Shown here piece after piece: positions 50,048 through 57,782 of a DNA stretch of 64,000 nt. The notes under the pieces were generated by a model that did no database searches, had not been told where the DNA came from, and saw only the letters and a list, made by a program, of their open reading frames with translations. This DNA comes from Stutzerimonas stutzeri (GTDB lineage Bacteria; Pseudomonadota; Gammaproteobacteria; Pseudomonadales; Pseudomonadaceae), in NCBI GenBank assembly GCA_002345575.1, contig DDVX01000018.1, forward strand, positions 1 through 64,000, in the 5' to 3' direction. Numbering within the stretch: the stretch's first letter is position 1; the number at the start of each line of letters is the position of its first letter. The position numbers and the translations under genes are program-made.

Positions 50048-50428
50048 ATGCACGCCATCATGCTCAAGGCCAAACTGCACCGCGCCCAGGTGACCCACGC
50101 GGTACTGGACTACGAAGGCTCCTGCGCCATTGACGGCGACTGGCTGGATCTAGCCGGCATTCGCGAATATGAACAGATCCAGATCTACAACGTCGACAAT
50201 GGCGAGCGCTTCACTACCTACGCCATCCGTGGTGAGGAAGGTTCGAAGATCATCTCTGTCAACGGCGCAGCAGCGCACAAGGCTGGCGTAGGTCATCGCC
50301 TGATCATCTGTGCCTACGCCCATTACAGCGAGGCTGAACTGGCCAGCTTCAAGCCGCACGTCCTTTATATGGCCGAAGATGGCGAACTCAGCCACACCAG
50401 CAACGCCATTCCGGTGCAGGTTGCCTGA
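50048..50428 (+). CDS. panD: Aspartate 1-decarboxylase
   Basis: This protein of 126 residues is the pyruvoyl enzyme that makes beta-alanine from aspartate. The self-cleavage site is Gly-Ser in DYEGSCAID (residues 24-25), where the Ser becomes the pyruvoyl group. MLKAKLHRAQVTHA, NVDNGERFTTYAI and NGAAAHKAGVGHRLIICAYA are the other family blocks. GGAGGACCCC precedes the ATG. With panB and panC it completes the pathway to pantothenate. Confidence 0.97.
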   Translation: MHAIMLKAKLHRAQVTHAVLDYEGSCAIDGDWLDLAGIREYEQIQIYNVDNGERFTTYAIRGEEGSKIISVNGAAAHKAGVGHRLIICAYAHYSEAELASFKPHVLYMAEDGELSHTSNAIPVQVA

Positions 50429-50447
50429 ACGACCGCACGACAATTCG

Positions 50448-50482
50448 AAAGCCCGCAACGCCCAAAGCGTCGCGGGCTTTTT
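50448..50482 (+). terminator. Intrinsic terminator after panD
   Basis: AAAGCCCGC pairs with GCGGGCTTT, with an inner ACGC/GCGT extension, and runs into TTTTT. It closes the panBCD transcript. Confidence 0.9.
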
Positions 50483-50782
50483 ACTATTCAGGGGTTTTAC
50501 TCAGCGGGTGAATCTGCAATGGTTTCGCTGCTGCACCCGGCGGTAGCGAAGCGGCAAAACAGCTTCGGAACGCAGCACGTTTTTTCCAGTCAGACCAGTC
50601 TGCAACACGGTATGTATCGTCGCCGCTTCGAATACTGCGCAGCGGCCCGCAGCTACAAAGATTCTGGAAGAATGCGCGCCAGCATGATCGGATGACCCCA
50701 GGGGTCGGGCAGGCAATACCAGCGCATGCAACCGCTACAGCAACCGTGCAGACAGTCCGCCACGCAAAGGAAGCCGCACCCC
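50483..50782. other. Gap upstream of pgi
   Basis: This 300-bp stretch between the panD terminator and pgi should contain the pgi promoter. I cannot pick a convincing -35/-10 pair, and the only possible signal is the AAAGGAAG ribosome site at its end. No conserved short frame is apparent. Confidence 0.5.
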
Positions 50783-52447
50783 ATGAGCTACTATCAGCAC
50801 CCTCTCGACGCCACTGCCTTACCTTCTTGGAAAGCGCTGGAAGAACATCGGCTAGCCATGCAGAACTTCAGCATGCGCGAGGCATTCAAGTCCGACCCGA
50901 CACGCTTCGAGGATCTCTCGGCTTCCTGCTGCGGCCTGTTTCTCGATTACTCGAAGAATTTGATCACGCCCGAGACCCGCTCCCTGCTAGTCAATCTCGC
51001 ACGCGAAGCCGGAGTCGAGCAGGCCGCACGAGCCATGTTCGAAGGCGAACGGATCAACGCATCGGAGGGGCGCCCGGTTTTGCATACCGCGCTGCGCCGT
51101 CCGATGGGTGACAGCGTGATGGTCAATGGCAAAAACATCGTGCGCGAAGTACATACCGCCCTTGCGCAGATGACCGATTTCGTCACCCGCATCCACAACA
51201 ACCTCTGGCGCGGTTATAGCGACAGGACCATCACCGACGTGGTGAATATCGGTATCGGCGGCTCGTTCCTCGGACCGCAGTTGGTTTCCGAGGCACTGTT
51301 GCCGTTCACCCAGCACGGCGTGCGCAACCATTACCTGGCCAATATCGACGGCAGCGAGTTCCGCGAGGTGACCGCCAAGCTGAACGCCGAGACCACCCTC
51401 TTCATCATTTCCAGTAAGACCTTCGGCACCCTGGAAACCCTGAAGAACGCCCAGGCCGCACGCAACTGGTATCTGGGCAAGGGCGGCACTGAGGAAAAGC
51501 TCTACCGCCATTTTGTTGCGGTAACCAGCAACCGCCAGGCTGCCATCGATTTCGGCATTCGCGAGAAGAATATTTTCCCCATGTGGGACTGGGTCGGCGG
51601 ACGTTATTCGCTGTGGTCGGCCATCGGCCTGCCCATCGCGCTGGCCATTGGCATGTCCAATTTCAAGGATCTGCTCTCCGGCGCCTACAGCATGGATCAG
51701 CACTTCCTCAGCGAGCCGTTCGAAAGCAACATCCCAGTGCTGCTGGCCATGCTCGGCATCTGGTATCAGAACTTCTGGGGTGCGCAGAGCTACGCCTTTC
51801 TGCCCTACGACCATTACCTGCGCAACTTCGTCCAGCACCTGCAGCAGCTTGATATGGAGTCCAACGGCAAGAGCGTGCGCCAGGACGGCTCACCGGTTGC
51901 ATGCAACACCGGGCCGGTGATCTGGGGTGGCGTCGGTGCCAATGGCCAGCACGCCTATCACCAGCTGCTGCATCAGGGCACGCCGCTTATTCCTGCGGAC
52001 TTCATCGTCCCGGTAGTCAGTCACAACCCGGTGGCCGATCACCATGAATGGCTCTACGCCAACTGCCTGTCGCAGAGTCAAGCGCTGATGCTCGGTAAAA
52101 CCCGCGAAGAAGCCGAAGCCGAGTTGCGTGCCAAGGGGCTTCCTGAAGCCGAAGTGCAGCGTCTGGCTCCGCACAAGGTCATTCCCGGCAACCGGCCAAG
52201 CAACACGGTGGTGATGGAAACCATCAGCCCCGGCCGCCTCGGCGCACTGATCGCGCTCTACGAGCATAAGGTGTTCGTGCAAGGCGTGATCTGGGGGATC
52301 AACTCGTTCGATCAGTGGGGCGTCGAGCTTGGCAAGGATCTGGGCAAGGTCGTCTATGGCCAAATGACCAGCTTCGATGCGGCGCCAGCCGAGGATGCCT
52401 CGACCCAAGGCTTGATCGACTTCTTCCGCAGCCGTCATCGCGGCTGA
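50783..52447 (+). CDS. pgi: Glucose-6-phosphate isomerase
   Basis: This protein of 554 residues interconverts glucose-6-phosphate and fructose-6-phosphate. It has VVNIGIGGSFLGPQLV, IISSKTFGTLET, the signature DWVGGRYSLWSAIGLP, GAQSYAFLPYD and GVELGKDLGK with the catalytic residues. ATG 50783 after AAAGGAAG matches the family N-terminus; the longer frame is not expected. It follows the pantothenate genes as in P. aeruginosa. Confidence 0.97.
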   Translation: MSYYQHPLDATALPSWKALEEHRLAMQNFSMREAFKSDPTRFEDLSASCCGLFLDYSKNLITPETRSLLVNLAREAGVEQAARAMFEGERINASEGRPVLHTALRRPMGDSVMVNGKNIVREVHTALAQMTDFVTRIHNNLWRGYSDRTITDVVNIGIGGSFLGPQLVSEALLPFTQHGVRNHYLANIDGSEFREVTAKLNAETTLFIISSKTFGTLETLKNAQAARNWYLGKGGTEEKLYRHFVAVTSNRQAAIDFGIREKNIFPMWDWVGGRYSLWSAIGLPIALAIGMSNFKDLLSGAYSMDQHFLSEPFESNIPVLLAMLGIWYQNFWGAQSYAFLPYDHYLRNFVQHLQQLDMESNGKSVRQDGSPVACNTGPVIWGGVGANGQHAYHQLLHQGTPLIPADFIVPVVSHNPVADHHEWLYANCLSQSQALMLGKTREEAEAELRAKGLPEAEVQRLAPHKVIPGNRPSNTVVMETISPGRLGALIALYEHKVFVQGVIWGINSFDQWGVELGKDLGKVVYGQMTSFDAAPAEDASTQGLIDFFRSRHRG

Positions 52448-52556
52448 ACTGCGCCTGCAACCGGATGGCGAGATGCTCGCCTTCCGGGTACCTCTTCTAC
52501 GGTAGACCAGGGGATCGGGTACCATTCGCCCTCTTCCGCCATTGCCGTCGCCCGTC

Positions 52557-53432
52557 ATGGAATTTTTTCGTCGCCATATAGAAGCCCAAGTACAGAGCCT
52601 AACCGGCCTGGCCATCGGTGGTGTGGACTATGAAAACCCGCCGGGCGATGCGGGGCTGTTCGGCCCGGATTCGGTGTGCTGGAAAGTGCATGGCGATTTC
52701 ACCTCAATGCTTATCGGCGGTATCTCGGCCTTGCTGCTACAGGCTTTGCACCCGCTGGCCTTGGCCGGAGTCTGGGACCACTCGAATTTTCGTGAGGACC
52801 TGTTGGGACGACTGCGCCGTACCGGACAGTTCATCTCGGCCACCACCTTCGGCAGCCATGCCGATGCCCAGCGGCTGATCGATCGGGTCCGCACAATACA
52901 TCTGAACGTCACCGGGCATGCGCCGGACGGTCGTCCGTATGCGGCCAGCGACCCCGACCTGCTGACCTGGGTTCACGTGGCCGAAGTCAGCAGCTTTCTC
53001 AAGGCGCACCTGCGCTATCTCAATCCGTCACTGCCCGGTAGTGAGCAGGATCGCTACTACGCCGAAGTTGCACGGATCGCTGAAGCACTCGGCGCCCGCG
53101 ACGTCCCCCGCAGCCGCGACGAAGTGGCGAATTATCTTCAGGCACTACGCCCACAATTGCAGTGCGACGAGCGCTCGCGGGAAATTCTGCGCATTCTGCT
53201 CAACGCACCTGCGCCCAGCGTACTGGCCAAGCCCTTCGGCGCATTGATGATGCAGGCTGGCATAGAGCTGTTACCAAATTGGGCCGGCGAGCAATTCGAA
53301 CTCCAGCAAGGTCCCCGTCAGCGCCAGCTGATACGGCTCGGGGTCCGATGCACCGCGCCACTGTTGCGCTGGGCGGTACGCAATGGCTCGGTGCACCGTG
53401 CCAGACGCCGTATGGGCCTCCCGACGCGCTAG
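52557..53432 (+). CDS. MpaB-like (DUF2236) protein
   Basis: This protein of 291 residues belongs to the latex-clearing/MpaB heme-oxygenase-like family. It has WKVHGDFTSMLIGGISALLLQALHPLALAGVWDHSNF (with the HP pair) and a TFGSHADAQRLIDRVRTIHLNVTGHAPDGRPY block, then a TWVHVAEVSSFL helix. Members include peroxygenase-like and oxygenase enzymes; the substrate here is unknown. The first ATG at 52557 is used rather than the TTG upstream. It lies 110 bp after pgi. Confidence 0.82.
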   Translation: MEFFRRHIEAQVQSLTGLAIGGVDYENPPGDAGLFGPDSVCWKVHGDFTSMLIGGISALLLQALHPLALAGVWDHSNFREDLLGRLRRTGQFISATTFGSHADAQRLIDRVRTIHLNVTGHAPDGRPYAASDPDLLTWVHVAEVSSFLKAHLRYLNPSLPGSEQDRYYAEVARIAEALGARDVPRSRDEVANYLQALRPQLQCDERSREILRILLNAPAPSVLAKPFGALMMQAGIELLPNWAGEQFELQQGPRQRQLIRLGVRCTAPLLRWAVRNGSVHRARRRMGLPTR

Positions 53433-53523
53433 TCGCGCAGAGCTATTGCTGGCGGGCGCGCACACCTGAACCCGAGACCCATGCCATACTCCAAGGCAGT
53501 CAATCGTCTGGAATCCACGTCGC

Positions 53524-56424
53524 ATGCCAACCGGAATAAAGCGCGCGCTCATCGGCCTGATGACCGCTTTGACCTGCTATTGCCTGATCGGCTTTCTGAT
53601 CCTGCCGGGCGTCGCCCAGCGCATCATCAACCAGCAACTGGTTCAGTACGCCACCGTTCCGGCGCGCCTGGAGCGGATCGAATTCAATCCGTTCACGCTC
53701 AAATTGACCCTATTCAACCTGCGCCTGGGCGAAGAGGATCAGCAGCAGCTTGGCTTCGAACGCCTCTTCCTGGATCTCGAATGGAGCAGTCTCTGGCGCC
53801 GCGAGCTGCAGATCGCCGATCTCGAACTGGTGCGACTGCAGACCCAAGTGCTGTTCGACAAACAGGGTGAGCTTAATCTGAGCCAACTGTTCAACTTTCC
53901 GCAAAGCAGCGAAGAGCAAGCTGACGAGGCAGACGCAGAACCCTTTGCCCTGAGCATCGGACGGCTGCAATTGATAGAAGGCTCACTTCGATTCGCCGAC
54001 CAGCGCCCTGCCGAACCCATCGACTTTCTGCTCGACTCCCTAAACTTCGAACTCCTCAACTTCGCTACCCGCTCGGATAACTCGGCCGCTGCGAACCTGG
54101 TCGCCACCGGCCCCAGCGGCGCACGCGTGGACTGGACAGGGCAGTTCGGCCTGGCGCCCATAGCTTCATCCGGCCAGCTGAAGATCAGCAACCTGCAGCT
54201 GAAGGATTTCTGGGCCTACGCTCAGGACGCCTTGCCTTTGCAGCTCGTCGAGGGCCGAGCCAGTTTCGCCAGCGATTACCGTCTCGACCTTAGCCAAGGT
54301 ACCGAGCTGCAGCTGAGCGATCTGAGCCTGCAGCTCTCCCCCCTCAAGCTCGACAGCGCGGACGGCCAACCACTGGTGCGGTTGGAACGGCTTCAGATCA
54401 GCCAGAGTTCGCTGGACTTGGCCAAACAACAGGTCGTCATCGGCACGCTGAGCAGCCAGAAGCTCGAAACCTGGGCTACCCGCGAGCGCGACGGTGAGCT
54501 GAACTGGCAGAAACTACTCGCCGGCTCCAAGGGCGAAGAGCTGGCAGCCGAGCCCCCTGAGGCAACGGACGATGCTGAGCCGGCACAGGCATGGCAGGTT
54601 CTTTTGCAAAACGCGCAGCTTCGCGATTATCAGCTGCACTTGAGCGATCGTGTTCCGGAGCAGGAAGTGGCTTTGGAGGTTGGGCCGCTGAACCTCGACC
54701 TGTCCGATTTCGACAGCCGCGGCACCTCACCTTTCGAGCTGAAACTCGATACCGGCATCGGCAATCGGGGCTCATTGCAGACGCAGGGTAAGCTGCAGCT
54801 GACGCCATTGACGGGTACGTTGGCAATCGACAGCCAGGATATCGACCTGCGTATCGCCCAGGCCTACCTGACGCCTTTCGTGCATCTGGAGTTGCGCAGC
54901 GGCTTTCTCGCCAGCCAATTGAAGCTCGAACTGACCGAAGCCGAACCGCTGGCGTTCAATCTGACCGGGGACTTCGAGGTCACCCAACTGCATACGCTGG
55001 ACACCATCAAAAATCGCGACTTTCTCAAATGGCAACGCCTACAGCTCAAAGGGCTGGACTACCGTCACTCAAAGCAATTGCAGATGGCGAGTATCGATCT
55101 GACCCAGCCCTACACCCGTTTCATCATCAACCCCGACCTCACCACCAACATCAACGATCTGCTGGTAGACAAGCCCGCAACGCCTGTGGATGACACCACC
55201 GAGGCAACGTCGCAGGAAGCCCCTCTGCCCATCCGCATCGGCGGAATCAATATCGTAGATGGCTCGGCCAACTTCTCAGACCTCAGCCTGCGTCCGCCCT
55301 TCATCACTGCCGTGCAGGAACTCAATGGTGCGGTCGGCACACTGGACAATCGTCAGCAAAAGCCAGCCTCAGTGAACATCGCCGGCAAGGTCGACCGCTA
55401 CGCGCCGGTCACCATCAAAGGCAGCCTGACGCCCTTCGATCCGTTGGAAAGTCTGGACATCGCAACCAGCTTCAAACAAGTAGAACTAACCACGTTATCG
55501 CCCTACTCCGGCAAGTTTGCTGGCTATCGCATCCAGAAAGGCCGAATGGATCTGGACCTTCACTACCGCATCCAGCAGGGCCAGCTCAACGCTGAAAACA
55601 AGGTTGTGCTGCAACAATTACAGCTCGGCGAACAGGTCGATAGCCCCGAGGCCGTAGACCTGCCGGTACGCCTGGCGGTGGCGCTACTCAAGGACAGCAA
55701 AGGCACCATTTCCCTCGAGCTGCCGGTACAGGGCGACCTCAACAACCCTCAATTCGATGTAATGCCCATCGTTTGGCAGACCCTGCGCAACCTGATCGCC
55801 CGTGCCGCTCAGGCGCCTTTCAAGTTTCTTGCAGGACTGGTGGGTGGCGATCAGATAGATCTCAGCCAGGTGCTGTTCGCCCCTGGCAGCAGCGAGCTCG
55901 ACCCGCAAGCCCGCAGCAATCTCGACACCCTGGCCAAGGCACTGAATGAACGCCCTGTGCTGCGCCTGGAAATAGAGGGCCAAAGCTCGGCACAGGCGGA
56001 CGGCCCGCTACTCGCCGAGCAGTGGTTACAGCGCGAGTATCAACAGACGCTGTATAGAATGCTGCAACGGCGCGGCGACAAGGTGCCAGCCGACCCTAAG
56101 CAACTGGAAGTCAGCGAAGAAGACAAATCAGTTCTGCTCGAAGGCATCTACCGTAGCCGCCTGAAACAGCAGCCTCCCATGGAATGGAAAGAACTCGAAG
56201 ATGCGCAGCGCTTGCGGAACATGCATGACGCCGTAATCAACAGCCGTGCGGATAGCACCGCGTTACTGCGTGCACTGAGCCGCGAGCGAGCCAGTTCGAT
56301 CAAGGATTACCTGGTCGATCAGACCGGCCTCGATGCTTCACGTGCCTATCTGCTGGATACCAGCACCAGCGAAGCGGCAGCGAACGGCCAAGTCCCCACT
56401 GCCCTACACTTGGGAAGTGAATGA
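53524..56424 (+). CDS. Large DUF748 envelope protein with OmpA-like tail
   Basis: This 966-residue protein has one N-terminal transmembrane helix (about 9-30). It has an AsmA-like or translocation-protein-like repeat region (DUF748, about 40-760; LERIEFNPFTLKLTLFNLRLGEEDQ, IGGINIVDGSANFSDLSLRPPF). The C-terminal region contains an OmpA-type phrase, FAPGSSELDPQARSNLDTLAKAL. It is probably inner-membrane anchored with a large periplasmic body. AsmA-type proteins act in lipid transport or membrane assembly. The stop is one nucleotide from the next gene's GTG start. Confidence 0.85.
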   Translation: MPTGIKRALIGLMTALTCYCLIGFLILPGVAQRIINQQLVQYATVPARLERIEFNPFTLKLTLFNLRLGEEDQQQLGFERLFLDLEWSSLWRRELQIADLELVRLQTQVLFDKQGELNLSQLFNFPQSSEEQADEADAEPFALSIGRLQLIEGSLRFADQRPAEPIDFLLDSLNFELLNFATRSDNSAAANLVATGPSGARVDWTGQFGLAPIASSGQLKISNLQLKDFWAYAQDALPLQLVEGRASFASDYRLDLSQGTELQLSDLSLQLSPLKLDSADGQPLVRLERLQISQSSLDLAKQQVVIGTLSSQKLETWATRERDGELNWQKLLAGSKGEELAAEPPEATDDAEPAQAWQVLLQNAQLRDYQLHLSDRVPEQEVALEVGPLNLDLSDFDSRGTSPFELKLDTGIGNRGSLQTQGKLQLTPLTGTLAIDSQDIDLRIAQAYLTPFVHLELRSGFLASQLKLELTEAEPLAFNLTGDFEVTQLHTLDTIKNRDFLKWQRLQLKGLDYRHSKQLQMASIDLTQPYTRFIINPDLTTNINDLLVDKPATPVDDTTEATSQEAPLPIRIGGINIVDGSANFSDLSLRPPFITAVQELNGAVGTLDNRQQKPASVNIAGKVDRYAPVTIKGSLTPFDPLESLDIATSFKQVELTTLSPYSGKFAGYRIQKGRMDLDLHYRIQQGQLNAENKVVLQQLQLGEQVDSPEAVDLPVRLAVALLKDSKGTISLELPVQGDLNNPQFDVMPIVWQTLRNLIARAAQAPFKFLAGLVGGDQIDLSQVLFAPGSSELDPQARSNLDTLAKALNERPVLRLEIEGQSSAQADGPLLAEQWLQREYQQTLYRMLQRRGDKVPADPKQLEVSEEDKSVLLEGIYRSRLKQQPPMEWKELEDAQRLRNMHDAVINSRADSTALLRALSRERASSIKDYLVDQTGLDASRAYLLDTSTSEAAANGQVPTALHLGSE

Positions 56425-56425
56425 G

Positions 56426-56722
56426 GTGCGCAGGCCTATTCATGTTTTGCTGTTCGGCGTGATATTTGGCAGCCCTGCCATCCAGGCCGATACCTTGCGT
56501 TGCGGCACTCAGCTGGTCAGTACTGGCGACCGGACATTTGAAGTGGAGCGCAAGTGCGGTGCGCCCAGCCAGCGTGATTTTGTCGGCTATACCCTAGGAC
56601 CGGATGTCAGGCAGGAAATGGTCGTAGAGGAATGGCTCTATGGCCCTACCAACGGCAAGCTCAGCATTCTTACCTTTCAAGGCAATCGCCTGATACGGAT
56701 AGAGTTTCGCCGCGCGCGCTAA
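56426..56722 (+). CDS. DUF2845 exported small protein, first copy
   Basis: This 98-residue protein has a signal peptide (about 1-21) ending near SPAIQA. A DUF2845 body follows with LRCGTQLVSTGDRTFEVERKCGAPSQRD, EEWLYGPTNGKLSILTF and GNRLIRIEF; the two Cys are likely paired in the periplasm. The start is a GTG at 56426, with GGGAAG eight bases before it; no ATG fits the signal. It directly follows the DUF748 gene and lies just before a paralog. Confidence 0.82.
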   Translation: MRRPIHVLLFGVIFGSPAIQADTLRCGTQLVSTGDRTFEVERKCGAPSQRDFVGYTLGPDVRQEMVVEEWLYGPTNGKLSILTFQGNRLIRIEFRRAR

Positions 56723-56737
56723 AAGGACTGAGCGAAT

Positions 56738-57043
56738 ATGCCCAACTTGCTACTTGCTACCGCACTGCTGCTGACCGTAGCCAGCAACGTCCAAGCCTCC
56801 TCGACCTATCGTTGCGGCAGTGCCTTGGTCAGTCTGGATGCCTCCACGGCTGAAGTCCGGGCCAAATGCGGCGAGCCCTCCAGCGCAGCGCTGGTAGGCT
56901 TCAAAGAGATTGTGGATGGCTATGGATTTCGCCAGGAGGTACATGTCGAAGAATGGACGTATGGGCCCAACCACGGTATGTACCATTTCCTGCGTTTCGA
57001 GGGTAACCGCCTGCGTCGGATCGACAGCGAGCGGGGTCGCTAA
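56738..57043 (+). CDS. DUF2845 exported small protein, second copy
   Basis: This 101-residue protein has a signal peptide (about 1-20) ending SNVQA. The same DUF2845 layout follows: YRCGSALVSLDASTAEVRAKCGEPSSA, VEEWTYGPNHGMYHFLRFEGNRLRRID. It is a tandem paralog of the gene upstream, 15 bp away, with divergent middle residues but the same cysteine pair. An AAAGGACTGAGCGAAT precedes the ATG. The function is unknown. Confidence 0.85.
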   Translation: MPNLLLATALLLTVASNVQASSTYRCGSALVSLDASTAEVRAKCGEPSSAALVGFKEIVDGYGFRQEVHVEEWTYGPNHGMYHFLRFEGNRLRRIDSERGR

Positions 57044-57117
57044 GGCGCGGGACTCACTGTTGACGAGGCATCCATGCCTAGCATCAACAGGAGCTATCAG
57101 CGTTTCAACGTAGTGGA

Positions 57118-57492
57118 TCAGTCAGCGGCTTTCAGGCCATCTGCCGCGACATCACGTACACCCTCAATGCCCTTGGCCTTGTTGATGGCCATTTCACGCT
57201 CGGCTTCGGTGGCTACGGTGCCAGACAGTGAAACAACACCGTCTTTGGTTTCAACTTCGATATCCATGCCGGGGGTAGCATCCTCGGCCAGCAAGGTTGA
57301 TTTCACCTTGGTGGTAATCCAGGTATCGGAAACGGCATCACCGGCTTTTTCAACACGGTCGTTGGTAGCCAGCATAAGCGCATCGGTCTTCTGCACCGCC
57401 GCGTTGACATCAGCAAATGCAACACCCGCCATAGGCAGGCTCAGGGCGGCAGCAATAGCGGTAGCAGTAAGAGACTTCTGGATTGTATTCAT
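57118..57492 (-). CDS. BON-domain periplasmic protein (OsmY-like)
   Basis: This protein of 124 residues has a signal peptide (about 1-27; SLPMAGVAFA). One BON domain (about 55-122) follows, with DTWITTKVKSTLLAEDATPGMDIEVETKDGVVSLSGTV and AINKAKGIEGVRDV. OsmY-type proteins bind envelope components and respond to osmotic stress. ATG 57492 follows AGGAG with 7-nt spacing. A sigma-54-like promoter lies upstream. Position and type correspond to P. aeruginosa PA4739. Confidence 0.9.
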   Translation of the reverse strand: MNTIQKSLTATAIAAALSLPMAGVAFADVNAAVQKTDALMLATNDRVEKAGDAVSDTWITTKVKSTLLAEDATPGMDIEVETKDGVVSLSGTVATEAEREMAINKAKGIEGVRDVAADGLKAAD

Positions 57493-57554
57493 AATGGCAC
57501 TCCTGTTTTTTAATGACTGCGGTATCACTCCGACCGCAGGTCCACAGGTAATAT

Positions 57555-57570
57555 CGCAAGCGGCATGCCA
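57555..57570 (-). promoter_or_regulatory. Sigma-54-like promoter of the BON gene
   Basis: On the minus strand TGGCAT (57565-57570) and TTGCG (57555-57559) place GG and GC exactly 10 bp apart. Transcription would start near 57543, about 50 bp before the ATG. No enhancer site was identified. Confidence 0.5.
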
Positions 57571-57700
57571 GTTTTTGCCTATTTAAAAAGCCTTTAAAAT
57601 CATATACTTGATAAATAGTGATAGCTTAAAGCCACTAGCACACTGCATGTTTCCCCTCGCCAGGGCGTGCAAGTTGCAACAGCCCTCCGCCGCTTAAAAC

Positions 57701-57728
57701 AAAACGCCCCGACAAGTCGGGGCGTTTT
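57701..57728. terminator. Intrinsic terminator of pnp, bidirectional
   Basis: AAAACGCCCCGAC (57701-57713) pairs with 57716-57728 over a very short loop. On the plus strand TTTTTTT follows; on the minus strand TTTTGTTTT follows. It closes pnp and any rightward transcript. Confidence 0.9.
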
Positions 57729-57782
57729 TTTAAGCTGCAAGCCTGATTACTTCAGAGCCTGCAGGTGGCCTTGTCAGGCCAA

